A stretch of DNA of 64,000 nt from Harmothoe impar (Eukaryota; Annelida; Polychaeta; Phyllodocida; Polynoidae), in contig OX381707.1 in NCBI GenBank assembly GCA_947462335.1, positions 66,544,816 to 66,608,815 of the forward strand, read 5' to 3'. The notes beneath the pieces are model-generated. The model was given only the letters and a program-made list of their open reading frames with translations. It ran no database searches and was not told the origin of the DNA. Numbering within the stretch: position 1 is the first letter of the stretch; each line of letters opens with the position of its first letter. The position numbers and the translations under genes are program-made. Shown here piece by piece: positions 42,841 to 54,280 of the stretch.

Positions 42841-43596
42841 AAAACAACCATAGCTATACTACAGCTAAGTTCTAGAAGGTGATCAGTGACTGTCCATACA
42901 CCTGCATCCTATTAGTCTACACAAGAGAAAAGCAGTGTTTGAGGCTAATTGTACCTATGTTGAGAAGAAGAATCAAGGTATAAGAACAAAACATCTTGAA
43001 AGATGCAGTGTCTTAAATCCATTGAAAACGTTTTCAAAGCAATTTTTTACTGCATTTTCTGTAAAAACATTTTGCAGGATCTATAAAGCAAAATTCTCTA
43101 GTAGGTCTTGATGGGTAACAAAAGTAAACAGGCAAGAAGATGATGTCCCTCATACAACACGTTATTCTGACTTTAGTGAAGATATGACACAATGCTGGGT
43201 GTGATGTCTTCTCCATGAACCTGAAACACACATTTCTAGGCCTGAGGGGAAATGCGTCTTAGTTTATGGACATGATAACGATGGCCGTCTTACTGAATAG
43301 GAATGCATGTAAAAACACCACTTTGCCTGCCAACTATGAGATGGTGGGAGGGGGTAGAGTACAAGTGCTGTATTTGTGTAATACTTGTATTCAAATATTG
43401 AATCAAGTTTCCACAGTATTATACTTTATAAGTAAATGATATTTTCAATAAGGTATACTGACTACACACAGGTATCCAATTTTGAATAGAATCTTGCAGA
43501 AGGGAATTGCATGAATGATGGGGAGCAGGGGTCTTAGGCTTCAGACCAGTATCATATCCCTTGGTAGAGCCAGATATGCCCTGGACATAGTCCTAA
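42841..43596. other. Non-coding
   Basis: No gene or recognised repeat over ~750 bp. Confidence 0.35.
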
Positions 43597-44375
43597 GGCC
43601 AAAAAAAAAAGGTGTGTTTCAGGCAACATGGTCCAAACGATTAGGGTAGGTAGGTCGGAATTTTTTCTTTTTTTTTCTTTTTTTATGTCGGAGGTACCTA
43701 GAATGAGTCGCGAACCGCCACATAGAACCGCGGGTCATCAGGACGACTCATCGATTCTTACAATAACTAGGAATATCATGAAATTCTTGTTGAAAAGCCA
43801 TTTCCTCAGGTTGGACAATAAATTAGGCATAGGATCTGTTCTTCCTGACCAAAAATTATTTTTTTTTGAAAGAATTTTTTTTATATCAAAGGGGGGGAAA
43901 ATTTGATCAGTATTAAATGTAAAATGTACCATGCCGCTGTATCTTCTCAAACGTTACTTGTTATTTACGAAGATATTTTTGAATCTTGGAAATACTCATA
44001 TAATGATTGTACCAAGCAACAGTTTAACTGACCAGTACAGTCATTGACATTTATTCACCGAATACATGCATCTCTAGTTCCTCTATTGTTAAAGGAAATT
44101 GTGGTCAAACTAGTCTCATCTTTGAAAATGTACGGTATAAGTATACGTATATATCTGAATCATTGACATTCAGAAACTAATATGTAAACAATGAAGGAAC
44201 AAACACACAAAGGAAACTTCGCTGTTACAAGTCTCCACATCTGGTGAATAAAGTCTAATTATTACAAAAAAAAAAAATTGCTAAAATTTCCAAAAAAAAA
44301 TAATTTTTTTGCAAAGGGTCGGCCCTTTTTTAAAACTAGGGTCGGGTTGCCTGAAACACACCTTTTTTTTTGGCC
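43597..44375. mobile_element. Harbinger-type non-autonomous element, 779 bp
   Basis: TAA flanks both ends (43,594-43,596 and 44,376-44,378). Terminal repeats GGCC(A)9-10GGTGTGTTTCAGGCAAC are inverted over ~30 bp. The interior is non-coding with T-rich runs. A related end (GGCCTAAAAAAATAA) is at ~63,435. Confidence 0.75.
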
Positions 44376-44557
44376 TAACAGGAATTTGTAAATTATTTCA
44401 GGTTGGTTTCATATACATAATGTATTCTTTGATTGATGTTCTGTTTATTGCTTGTTCGATTCCTTTCCACCTATGTTTGCCTCCCATGTCTACATGCATA
44501 TTTATGTGTGGCATCCAATATTGTAGTGGAAAGGAAAATAGAGGCTGTAAGTGAGTG

Positions 44558-45257
44558 CCCAGCTAACAAAAAGAATTTTAGAACTTTTGTATATGGTTCG
44601 AATGAAAACGTTTGAAAGAGAACGCTAAGACAGCCAGTCATTTAAAGATCTTTCCGAGTACCATGGCAAAATGCAAGGCAATGCCCAGAAACGGCCCATT
44701 ACATGGTTCTGAGCGTGTTAGGTAGACACCCTAGGTTAAGCCCTGACCTTTAACAAACCCAAAGTAGCTCAATGAACGCAGAAGTAAGCCTTTTAAAAAA
44801 ATGAAATACGGCACTACAAGATATAACCAAGATATGCTGCATTTAACACATCCGTTAAATAGCCCATGGTCATCCGTTAAACAGCCCCTGGGACATCATC
44901 AAAATGCTAGTTTGTTTACATTTAAATGGCGTGGAAAAAAGCCAATTTAGGCCTCCCCGCTATAATAATTTGACTTAAATCAAAAAAGGCAAACAAAAAA
45001 TACAGGAACAGACCAAAATTCGTGGACCATTGTCTTTATATGTGGATTGGTAAAAATGGTAAATCCTAAATGATCCCTCAACCTCCTTAGCTCAACAAGG
45101 AGCCTAGCTTTCAAATGGTCACCCAAAGTTGTTTGCAAAAGTTTGCAACCAAAGCTTTTGCAAATTGTTTGCAAACGTTAATAAAACATTCCCTTGCAAA
45201 CATTTTTTCATTTCAACGTTTTCCAACCATTAGGAAAACGCTTTTTTGTTAGCTGGG
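44558..45257. mobile_element. DNA element with CCCAGCTAACAAAAA ends
   Basis: CCCAGCTAACAAAAA and its exact complement bound 700 bp. The interior contains CATCATCAAAATG and TTTGTTTACATTT motifs also found at 51,830-51,870, and thus a piece of another dispersed repeat. No coding. The duplication is not clear. Confidence 0.6.
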
Positions 45258-45512
45258 TGGTCATTATTTATCTTTTGGGAGGGGGGTTAATGAGTTTGGG
45301 AGACACCTAGGAAAGGGGGGGAATTTAATGCTTTTTGGTGAAAAAGCCAGTGCGTTACTATAATTCAAAGAGGTGGGGTGTAAAAATTCAGGCCTGCCTC
45401 AGGGAGGGGGGGGGCAGAAAAATGTTGACCTCTGTTGATGGGGGGGGGCAGAAAATCTTTTCACAGGCTTGTGCGAAAATCACACCCATGTTCTTAAATG
45501 ATGACCACTTCC
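45258..45512. mobile_element. Probable MITE with GGTGGTCAT ends
   Basis: TGGTCATTATTTA on the left and TAAATGATGACCA on the right are inverted, close to the ends of the element at 22,404. The interior is G-run-rich. It directly abuts the previous element. Confidence 0.4.
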
Positions 45513-46350
45513 TAAGTACAAAAGAGTTTTGTGCTTTTCTTGAAACATAGTTGTACCACATTAAAAAAAGGAGCACACAATCCGTCCATCAGTTAGTGTC
45601 TGGTCTTAACTCAGCTGCTTAACGAAGTACCCAGATGACAAGCTTGTATCTGGCAAAAAATATTGTATTTCCGGGAAAGGATGTTATTTTTCAAGTGTTA
45701 TTCATATTTCTTAGATGTTGCGAAATCTTGGTGAGTGAAATACTAGTTAGGTTCATGCTATGAGTTATTGTATTAGGCATAAGAACTGAGCTTAGAATTT
45801 AAAATAAAGCTCGGTATAACCTCTTGGAATTTCACTCATACACTAGAATAAGGCTATTATAGCTAGGCTTTATATGTATCTATATAGATATGTATATCTA
45901 TATATGTATATACACACATACATATATATATATATATAATAAGACTTCAATGAAAGCCCGCCAACCATGGCCATCATCCGCTCATAAAATGGACATGTAA
46001 TGCAGCTTCCGCCAATCCTTGAAAAACACACCATGTGACACAGTACCACATTGACACCAGGTGGGCCTTGACATGACTCCATGAAGGGGGGGGAGGGGGT
46101 GGGGACTTCACATGGTGGGCAGACTTTCAACCATGTAACATAGTTATGTTCACTTCAGCTAACATAGGACCATGTCATACACTGTATGACGCATGTTGTA
46201 TACCAGACGTCTCCAGGTTATTCAGATGTCATTCAACGTGCTTATAACCATAACCACGTTATGCCATGTTCCAAATCGCTTCATAACATGTATAAAAGGA
46301 GCATCTGGTACAACTGCTTCATAACATGTTTGAGCCTTCATTCTTCATTA
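45513..46350. other. Non-coding with TA-rich microsatellite
   Basis: 45,870-45,942 is a (TA/TATG)n tract. No gene is seen in the rest. Confidence 0.45.
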
Positions 46351-46631
46351 GGCCACTCAAAAAAAATCTGGTTTCTCATCACCCAGCACTGAAAAATATG
46401 AGGAGGGTGTTTTTTATCTTCTTTTTTTTTTTTACTGAGGGGCCATAATGTAAAGGAAAATATAAACTTTTCATGAACAAATTTCACACTTTAGTTTTTA
46501 AGGATACTGTATACAATTTAAGTGCCCCCCTGTGGATGCTTTGAGAGCCTTCAGACACTGTTTCGGGGCACCCGAGCTCCACCTGGTGGATGCCCATGCA
46601 AACACCAATTTGGAAAATATTTTAGTAGTTT

Positions 46632-46703
46632 TCTCCAAGAGAGCCTTGAACTTAGGATCTCAGGATTTACAGGCAAACTTGCTACCTACTGAGCTAACCA
46701 GAC
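46632..46703 (-). repeat. tRNA-derived segment 1
   Basis: The minus strand reads CTGGTTAGCTCAGTAGGTAG (box A region) and CTAAGTTCAAGGC (box B-like). The acceptor and anticodon stems do not form properly, so it is a SINE head or decayed tRNA, not a tRNA gene. Confidence 0.55.
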
Positions 46704-46775
46704 ATGTGTCTGTGAGGACTGCTAATGTTATGGTCAGTGGTACTTAGCATGTCTAGTTTGAAAAACTTTTTCAGT

Positions 46776-46850
46776 TTTCCCCAAGAGAGGCTTGAACTCA
46801 CAACCTATGAATCAACAGGCAGGCATGCTACTGACTGAGCTAACCGGGCA
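46776..46850 (-). repeat. tRNA-derived segment 2
   Basis: The minus strand reads CCGGTTAGCTCAGTCAGTAG and GTGAGTTCAAGCC. It is ~145 bp from segment 1, and the flanks (GTGTCTGTRAGSACTG) are also repeated, so the two are a tandem duplication. Confidence 0.55.
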
Positions 46851-47682
46851 AGTGTCTGTAAGCACTGTTCAGATATATATGTAGGATCTGATGACTACGA
46901 GTGGAGTATCATCTACGATGTAGCTTGTCAGGTGGTTCTTGTCCATTTGCTAAAGATTGGCACCATAATTGGTGCTCTTCTTTTGATATATTACACCTAT
47001 CATATATAGCCATGTTCTGACAGACTTTGGTAAAGAATCTATGGGTTGATTCCTTTTGATGAAGGGATTATCTTGCAATTGTCAAGCAAGTCCCCAATAT
47101 CTAACTCAATAGTTTCAACCCTATTGAGATATAATATGTGAATTACCTCTAGGATCCTGAGAAATATCCTAAGTCACCTAACTAAAGTAATTTACTGTTA
47201 TGATAAACATCTTGATGCCTTGTTTTAGGTTGAAATGATGTCTAGGATATCTGTAAAGAGTCCCACCAGGTGGGGTGATTTTACTCTGGTATGGCACCAT
47301 AAATCTCTTTCATATTTTTTTTCTGTATTATTTATATATATAGGAAGATATGTAGCAATTCTCAAGTAGTTTCTATGGTTTTCTGAGATAGTATCCAGTG
47401 TCCTTAAGCGTTTATTAATTCAAAGAAGTTGGAAAATGTAAGATATTCCTAGGGCACTGCATTACTGACAGTATAAGCTTTAATTTGATACCAAATATGA
47501 CAATATTTCTCAATATTTCACACATTTGTCATAAAAAATGTACAAAATAAAAAAAAAAGTTTTCCCCAAAATTTAATCATGATTTTCATGATGCGCGCGG
47601 TGATGAGAAACCAGATTCTTTTTTTGAGAGGCCTTATAATCTCGCGCTTTCCCAGTACTTCTAGAGTAAAAAATATGGTTAA

Positions 47683-47754
47683 CCCCTTCACCACTGGATT
47701 TCTTGTAACTTAATGCAATTTTGTGCAATATATTGGCTTACCGCGTGGAAGGGG
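47683..47754. mobile_element. 72-bp TTAA-flanked MITE, copy 2
   Basis: TTAA at 47,679-47,682 and 47,755-47,758; interior as at 22,820-22,891 with two differences. Confidence 0.65.
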
Positions 47755-47758
47755 TTAA

Positions 47759-48029
47759 AATTACCCCCGTGTTTATGCACATAACAATTTAAAAAAGTGG
47801 CAACAAACGTCTAAAATTGTCTGAAAGTTCTTATTTTCTCAATTAAGTAGGCTTTTAATAGACCTAGCTCCAAATGGATTGTGTATAATTAGACATGGCT
47901 TGTCAAACTTACGAGACCAAATTCTTATTTCAAAACCTTTATGACCCAGTGGTACAGCTTCACAGGTGTTGGTCGAATGGCTATGGTTGGTAGACTTTCA
48001 ATGAAGACTCACATTGACATATATATTAT

Positions 48030-48079
<50 letters not shown>
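47759..48079. other. Non-coding, (AT)n at its end
   Basis: An (AT)n tract of ~50 bp at 48,028-48,080 abuts the DIRS-type element. No gene. Confidence 0.6.
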
Positions 48080-48082
<3 letters not shown>

Positions 48083-48465
48083 CTGTAGCGCTAGAATGAG
48101 ATGACATAGACATGGATGACAAAGACATGGATACACTTTTGCCTAAATTCCTGACGCACAATCTGACAAGATAAAGGCCTCTTTATTATAACAAAAAGAA
48201 AAAATGAACTTATTCCAACGGCCAACTACTACAGACTGACCGAGCGGTGGGCGGATATGGCAGGTGGGGCCAGCTTGGGGCACCCCCTGGGTTATATATT
48301 ATGAACTACCATTTGCCGCTGCTCCCAAATATATTACTGTTATCCAGTCAGATACCATACATATATTACTGTAGCGCTAGAATGAAATGACATAGACATG
48401 GATGACAAAGACATGGATACACTTTTGCCTAAATTCCTGACGTACAATCTAACAAGACAAAGGCC
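48080..48465 (-). repeat. Split direct repeats B1-A2-B2
   Basis: B is TACTGTAGCGCTAGAATGA...AAAGGCC. A is CAGCTTGGGGC...GATACCATACATA. On the plus strand the order is B2, ~95 bp unique, A2, B1. These repeats allow a circular intermediate to be integrated by the recombinase. Confidence 0.8.
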
Positions 48466-48495
48466 AAAAGCCCAAACAAACAACACTTTTGCCTA

Positions 48496-49350
48496 TTACC
48501 AGGAACCCCAATGCTCTGCTACTAAGACATCCTTGATTCTACGACATTTGTAATTATCAGATATGTAATATAATACAGCAAGAGACTTCCAATCACCATA
48601 ACGCTTGACCTCATGAAGAGGAAGAAAGGAGGCTAGATAAGTAGCCGCCCCCCTCCTTAGACTATGCGTAGCATAATCTCCTGTGAGACCTGCTCGCTTA
48701 CATGTAGACTGAAGTTCATTGCAAAAAGCATGGTATGTACATGGGAACAATGGGTCCTCCTTAGATAACCCTGTCCTATCCAAGTAGGATTTGATATGAC
48801 CCACCGGACACAATGGCGAGTTACCTGCCTTCAATACTGGAATAAGGAGGACACGCTCCTTAAACTGAATTGTTTTAGAACTAGTAATGAAAACATCCAT
48901 GTCCTGACCCCTGAATAATAAGTCTTTGACCCTGAGGGTATGGGGTGAGGCAGTCACATGACCTGCTCTCAACAGACATCTAAAGCATAAGGTAAGGGCA
49001 CACCAGAGCATTAGCTCCGACCCAACTGTCAAATCCAAAGTACGATAAATCATCAGTAACTCCTCCGGAGACAAGGGGTCTACTTGGCGCACCTGACAAC
49101 CCAATGACCTCTTTGCGCCAGCCAATGTTTCTTTCATCAAGTAGCAGTTTGGGTCAATATGCGGTACTCCTTGAATGTCATGTAATAACCAAACTGATGA
49201 AACATAATTCCGGATAGTAGAATAAGTCAGTGTTTTAGCCAAGTGTGTCACATACAGGCACATGGTTGTCACAGAAGCTGGGAGGGGGCACAGGTAATGA
49301 TCCTCACAGAAAGTCTTGAATCGCTTCCACCTTGACTTATAAGCCCTACG
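48496..49350 (-). CDS. Tyrosine recombinase of the DIRS/Ngaro-like element
   Basis: Open for at least 258 residues from ATG 49,272 to the stop at 48,496; similarity to a core-binding SAM-like domain runs upstream to ~49,350 (AYKSRWKRFKTFCEDHYL). TIRNYVSSVWLLHDIQG is in the N-terminal domain. The catalytic Arg is in CLLRAGHV. HSLRRGAATYLAS supplies HxxR, YGDWKS the fifth position, and YYISD the nucleophile Tyr. These enzymes insert a circular cDNA without a target duplication. The active-site set appears complete. The start is uncertain because the upstream part has no ATG. Confidence 0.8.
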   Translation of the reverse strand, partial: RRAYKSRWKRFKTFCEDHYLCPLPASVTTMCLYVTHLAKTLTYSTIRNYVSSVWLLHDIQGVPHIDPNCYLMKETLAGAKRSLGCQVRQVDPLSPEELLMIYRTLDLTVGSELMLWCALTLCFRCLLRAGHVTASPHTLRVKDLLFRGQDMDVFITSSKTIQFKERVLLIPVLKAGNSPLCPVGHIKSYLDRTGLSKEDPLFPCTYHAFCNELQSTCKRAGLTGDYATHSLRRGAATYLASFLPLHEVKRYGDWKSLAVLYYISDNYKCRRIKDVLVAEHWGSW

Positions 49351-49920
49351 TTATCCGCGGCCGCGTTCTTCCTCAGGACTTCCCAGTCGTGGATCAGTCC
49401 TGACAACCCTACAACAACATTCGGTGAAGTCAGGCAATGTAGCTGAACAAATAGTTACACAGTCAGGATTGTTGAGTCGAGACAACGAGTCAGCTACCAC
49501 GTTGTCGACTCCCGGAATCCAGTTACAGCGTATATTTATGTTGTAGAAGCAGCATGACCAGAATAATTCACGTGCCCAAGCCATTGCTGTGGCATTGCTA
49601 CTCTTACCAGTGCGGAGCACCCCCAGGACCTGAGTATTGTCAGTGGTAACTTGGATTGTAGAGTTACGCCAGTTACTTCCCCATTTGGACAGACTAACCA
49701 AGACCGGCCATAACTCTTTCTCGTTGATATGATCATCATAGGCCTCCTTGGGGGGATGATTCTCATGGTCACATCTATGGCCAAGACCATCCCACAAACC
49801 CCAAGTGTAGCCATGGGTCCAATGGGCACCGAAACCTACTTTAGACGACGCATCAGTGAAGACCTCGTAACTGGGACTTTGGTCATTTAAGACCCGGGCT
49901 TTACCATTGAAGTAGACCAT
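49351..49920 (-). CDS. RNase H domain of the DIRS/Ngaro-like element
   Basis: FTDASSKVGFGAHW, INEKELWPVL, VTTDNTQVLG and NVVADSLSRLNN supply the D-E-D-D set. The frame has no stop until 49,351. It overlaps the RT frame, which ends at 49,887, by ~34 bp in a different frame, so RT and RNase H are now separated by a frameshift. Confidence 0.8.
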   Translation of the reverse strand: MVYFNGKARVLNDQSPSYEVFTDASSKVGFGAHWTHGYTWGLWDGLGHRCDHENHPPKEAYDDHINEKELWPVLVSLSKWGSNWRNSTIQVTTDNTQVLGVLRTGKSSNATAMAWARELFWSCCFYNINIRCNWIPGVDNVVADSLSRLNNPDCVTICSATLPDFTECCCRVVRTDPRLGSPEEERGRG

Positions 49921-50342
49921 GAAATGTGCCTCAAATCCAGTTTGACCAACTCGCCCAAATCCACCTCAACCTGACCTTCGGTGCATTTAAGTAGGTCGTA
50001 GATCCGTCTCGTATATGTACGACCTCCCTTTACTACGGTCGCACAATGAGCCAACAGACCCGCATGCTGCTCTAAACGCTGGCGCTTGCACTTAGAGACA
50101 CTTTGCAGATCAGTTACCTCATTGGATACCCTGTCCAATTTGTCCTGACCAATGGACAGGGTCATATCCACGGTATTAACTATAATACCGAGATGTTTGA
50201 CAGTTGTGGCGGGGGGAACTAATTTCTTTTGGGACACCTTGAAACCTAGGCCCTCTAACGTGGCCCCTAGCTCATCTTGAGCCTGTTGACAACCCTCTAG
50301 GGTACTGTCAGTCACCAGGAAATCGTCCAGGTAGTTGACACA
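49887..50342 (-). pseudogene. RT remnant of the DIRS/Ngaro-like element
   Basis: The frame enters straight from repeat A1 with VNYLDDFLVTD, the catalytic YLDD. LEGLGFKVSQKKL, VKHLGIIVNTVDMTLSI, HAGLLAHCATVVKGGRTYTR follow. Everything N-terminal to YLDD is missing, so it cannot work. Confidence 0.85.
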
Positions 50343-50425
50343 GCTTGGGGCGCCCCCTGGGTTATATATTATGAACTACCATTTGCCACTGCTCCCAAAT
50401 ATATTACTGTTATCCAGTCAGATAC

Positions 50426-50430
<5 letters not shown>
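50342..50430 (-). repeat. Split direct repeat A1
   Basis: Matches A2 (48,273-48,360) almost exactly and marks the 5' end of the element on the minus strand. It is followed by (AT)n to 50,468. Confidence 0.8.
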
Positions 50431-50468
<38 letters not shown>

Positions 50469-50472
<4 letters not shown>

Positions 50473-51380
50473 TATACGATATGGGCTTACACCGTGCTTT
50501 TTACGTGATATTCCCGTTCTGATATTGGTGCATGCCGGAGACTTGGGGGGGTGAAATCGTTCTGATATTCTGGATATCAGAACGATTCTGAAGATCCTCA
50601 GCCATAAAATCCGAGGTTTCATGGAGACTCGAACACGCTACATCAAGACTTGAAGTCCGACGTGCTAACCACCACGCCGTGGAGGCGCTGGTAGAGGGAG
50701 GTGGCGAAACAAGGAGTGTACAGGCGGATTTCCAGCCCTGTAGGACCATTATTTACCGAGTTACAGAAGAAAAGGCATCTTTTGGTATAATTTCTTTGAA
50801 AATCAATATTTTTTTCTAATTTCTCTTTTACTATAAAGGTAGAAGTTGGACTTTACTTCCCCTTTCGTTAAAATAATTCTAGGGGTTTTTTTCACATAGA
50901 AATAGGCATTTTGAAAATGGTTCGTTTCCACCCAGAATCGATCCGGGGACCCCTGGTGTGTGAGGCGACGACGCTAGTGCCCATGCCTATCCGGCTGTGG
51001 TGAATGGGTAGGGAAACGCTGGTTATAACACCACCCCAAGCTGGCCCCCTTACAAATTCTATGTTGGACTCAGTGTTGGAGATTGAAACCATGACGTAGC
51101 CAGGCTCCACCAATCAGCGAGCAGGGTTGGTGGCATGCCAAAACAACATGGCGCTACTGGTGTTCGAGTGATATTCAGTCAATAATCCTTCAAAATAGCG
51201 AAATTAGGACGAATTTAAGGTAATTAAAGACATTTGAATGGAAATATCGTATAATAAACCTAATAATATATGGATATCGCCGACCTTGGGGTGTGTATAG
51301 ATGAATAACGACCTCGGTGCTACTCGGCTCGTTATTCATCGATACACACCCCGGGGTCGGCGATATCCATATATTATTGG
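50469..51380 (-). mobile_element. Composite repeat with tRNA-like parts and terminal hairpin, copy 2
   Basis: Same layout as 28,337-29,373: TTATTATACGATAT at 50,469, complement at 51,244-51,257, tRNA-like segments at ~50,625-50,690 and ~50,930-50,985, then a hairpin to 51,380. This copy has one ATCGTTCTGATAT palindrome rather than two. Overall identity looks near 90%, with several indels. Confidence 0.65.
51258..51380. repeat. Hairpin tail, copy 2
   Basis: Arms GATATCGCCGACC..GGGGTGTGTAT and ATACACACCCC..GGTCGGCGATATCC pair closely around a short loop. Paired positions differ from copy 1 in a compensating way. Confidence 0.7.
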
Positions 51381-52900
51381 TTAAATATATATATATATAT
51401 ATATGATATCTAGTATCTGGACCCACTAGAAGGAGGAAATAGATGTATGCATAGAGTATATCAATAAGGAGAGACAAGATATATATCATATGTTTTGCCT
51501 TCAATGTCTGTGGTTGAGCTCCTGCCCTAATTCTAGCTCCAATCCTTAGGGATTTTAGGGAGGACTCCCAGTTAGCTGGTATGAGTCAGTGGTGTGCGGT
51601 GCAATGTTTAGGTTAGTCACCAAGGAGGAGTGTTGTAAGGCAGTGGGAGGAAGTACCCACTGGGTAACCTGGGACTTGGTAAGGGGGAGTTGCCGCCCTC
51701 CATCAAGTCAATGTCACTTGTGCACTTAGTCTTTTTATTTTTCATGGAATACAACAGGGCCATTGACTTAACCAAGCAAGGCCGTATTACACACCCCCTG
51801 TTAAATAACCCATTGTCGTATTACATGGCCTGTGACGTCATCAAAATGGTGGTTTGTTTACATTTGTTTGGAGTAGAAAAAGGCTATTTTAGGCTCCCCC
51901 CGTCAGAATTTCGATAACTTGAATCAGAAAACATAGAAAATAAATACAAAGGAACACTCTTTTTAGTCAGTAGACTGGGTTATTTCACGGCCTCGTGAAA
52001 TACGGCCCCACCTTCAACTTGTGAAATAACCTAGTCAACAGACCAAAACTCGTGAACCTTTGTCTATATATAGTATTTACAAAATTAATCATACCACACA
52101 ATATAACTGGACTCGCTAGAAGGGAAAAAAATGAATAGAGTCGGAGGATGATAAAATATGTTCTCGAAAGGAAATACTGAGGAAAATCATATAGCGTAAT
52201 AGAATATTGAATCTATGCAGATATTGAGTTAAAAGAAGACATGGACCACTGATTTTCCATGCCATACTTTTGGCACCGCCTTGACCTAGACACCTTTGAA
52301 GTAACGCAAACAACTCATGTCCACTTCAGCTCCCATAACTATTATAATGCTGTACACCGAATGACACATGGTCCCTAGGTCAGTCATGGGCTCCCAACCA
52401 TAGACATCTTCAGCCGTGTTCCAAGATGGCGCAGTAGAGAGATCTACCACTGTTTCATAACGCATATAAAAAAGCATCTGGTGTATTAGTGACACCTTGT
52501 GAGTCCCAGGCACACATTGGCAGCCCGGGAGGCCAGACATGATGGTGGTTGGCAGCTGAGAGCTGTCTGAAGATGTTAACCATTAACTGCATGGAATAAA
52601 CACAGCCACGGGGGAACTCGTCTGAGCTGGATTCATGCATCATGCAGGCCCTATGAGATCAATATCCTCCCTAAGGGTTTGCATGATGTACCAATGCAAT
52701 GCTTTATATGAGTTATTCACCAGGGCTGTGTTGGTGGATCTGGATAGGAAGTTATAATATACCTTAAGGCATCATGTCATCTTTAAAGGGTAGAGTGGCA
52801 CCACATGGTACAGGTACGCCTCTGTGAACTGAATATAACATTCAATATCGGGACTAGCACAGTCAATAACATAACAAGGTATATGTGCAATAATAGTGTG
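51381..52900. other. Non-coding, with a dispersed repeat
   Basis: 51,770-52,075 shares CATCAAAATG, TTTGTTTACATTT, AGGCTATTTTAGGC and GACCAAAACTCGTGAAC motifs with 44,780-45,050. I see no gene in the interval. Confidence 0.4.
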
Positions 52901-53245
52901 GCCACTCAAATAAAAAAAGGGGTTTCTCATCACCAAGGTCTGAAAAATGTGACAAGGGAGGCTTTTATTTTTTTCTTTACTAGCGGGTTAAAATGCATGG
53001 GATGTTATATGTTTTTCATGACCAAAACACATGTTTTAGTGCTTAAGAATTTATTGATCTTTAAATGTCGGGAAAATGTAACGTATTTCTATCCTACTGC
53101 ATTACTGGCAGTATTAGCCTTAATTTGATACCAAATATCCCAATATTTGTCTAATTTTACCATATTTTTCATCAGAAATACCAGAAAAAAAAATTTCCTC
53201 AAAAACTGATTGTCATGATGCGTCTTTTACTTTTTTTGAGTGGCC
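52901..53245. mobile_element. Harbinger-type MITE, uninterrupted relative of 46,351
   Basis: Ends GGCCACTCAA and TTGAGTGGCC, with GGGGTTTCTCATCACC inside the left end and the same core (CATTACTGGCAGTATTAGCC, TTTGATACCAAATAT). The flanks show no clear duplication. Confidence 0.65.
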
Positions 53246-53694
53246 TTCACCAATGTTTTTATGTATCTCATATAAATTTAGCCCTATGGTATATGGCCCT
53301 GTAGTCACATTACCCTGTGACACATACCCCCACCCCCACCCTTTTTTAAAATATATTTGTTTAATTCGTTAAACAACTCCCAGAATATTAAAAAGTCAGC
53401 ACAGGCCAATAAGAAGATCCAAGGTCCAAGCAGCATTTTGCACTATAAACCATACTTAGTGAACAAGAACATGCTATATAACGTTTTCTAGAGGTGTGGA
53501 AAATGTTTGAAAAAAACCAGAAATACAACTTTATTTAATGCAAATTCGTTGATTTCAATTAATATATATTGATGTTATACCAAAATATTTAAATGTACTA
53601 CCTTATTAAAGAAGAGATGTGTTTTAGACGTTTAAATCTGTCAGGGCATTACTCGTATTACAACACTGTCTTTTAATAAAAGTGGAAAACAAGC
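53246..53694. other. Non-coding
   Basis: AT-rich, no gene or recognised repeat. Confidence 0.35.
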
Positions 53695-54280
53695 TTTTTT
53701 TTTCATTTTTCTTTTTTTGGAGGGGAGTAAAATGAGGCCCAGAATGAAACCATAAATGTGGATGCTCTGCCAGAGTAACCTCTCTCAAGAAACTCACACA
53801 GTGTTACTCACACAGAAGATCACACTTAGTATGGGGCCTTGAGAAGGGTGTGTCCTTTTCTCGTCCAAACATGAAAAAAACCATTATGAGTCCTTTTCTG
53901 GTCCAAACATGGCATTATGAGTAGGATTAGAAGGGTGACACTCTCTGGTGCCTCTCCACCCGAAGTTATTGGAACTGTAGCACTTGGTGTCTGGGCCGGT
54001 GGTTTGAACAGGTATAGGAAGGAGTATCTGACATAAGTGAAACGGGAAGGGGAGTGTCGGAAGGCATGATCTAGCATATGGGCAACTGAATGAAGAAAGG
54101 TTTCTCTCCTGAGCAGACCAACCCTACACCATGGATGCAGTAAACATTGTTTCTGTTATCATTGCTGTCATTGTCTTTGCTATCATTGGGGAAAAAACAT
54201 GACTGAAAAAAAATGTCAACACAAGTGTTCTCTTGTTCATACATTTGAAAACGTACTACATGGACAGAAGAAAAATTGTC

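Larger units (their letters stand above)
46502..47403. mobile_element. 902-bp TTAA-flanked element nested in the MITE
   Basis: TTAA at 46,498-46,501 and 47,404-47,407. Ends GGATACTGTATAC and the complement of GGACACTGGATAC. It contains two tRNA-like segments and no ORF. Confidence 0.65.
46351..47633. mobile_element. Harbinger-type MITE interrupted by a TTAA element
   Basis: TTA flanks the ends (46,348-46,350 and 47,634-47,636). The inverted repeats are GGCCACTCAAAAAAA and TCTGGTTTCTCATCACC (~33 bp). An uninterrupted relative lies at 52,901-53,245, which shows that 46,502-47,403 is an insertion. Confidence 0.75.
48080..50430 (-). mobile_element. DIRS/Ngaro-like tyrosine-recombinase retrotransposon, internally deleted
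   Basis: On the minus strand: repeat A1 (50,342-50,430), RT remnant, RNase H, tyrosine recombinase, repeat B1 (~48,367-48,465), repeat A2 (~48,273-48,360) and repeat B2 (48,080-~48,179). A1 and A2 match over ~88 bp with two or three differences, and B1 and B2 over ~100 bp with a handful. The A1-ORFs-B1-A2-B2 order is the split-direct-repeat layout of PAT/Ngaro elements. A1 abuts the RT in the middle of the gene, so gag and the RT N-terminus are deleted. (AT)n tracts lie at both outer ends. Confidence 0.85.

Noticed and set aside
46632..46850. Functional tRNA genes
   Set aside because: Box A and B are recognisable but acceptor and anticodon stems do not pair.
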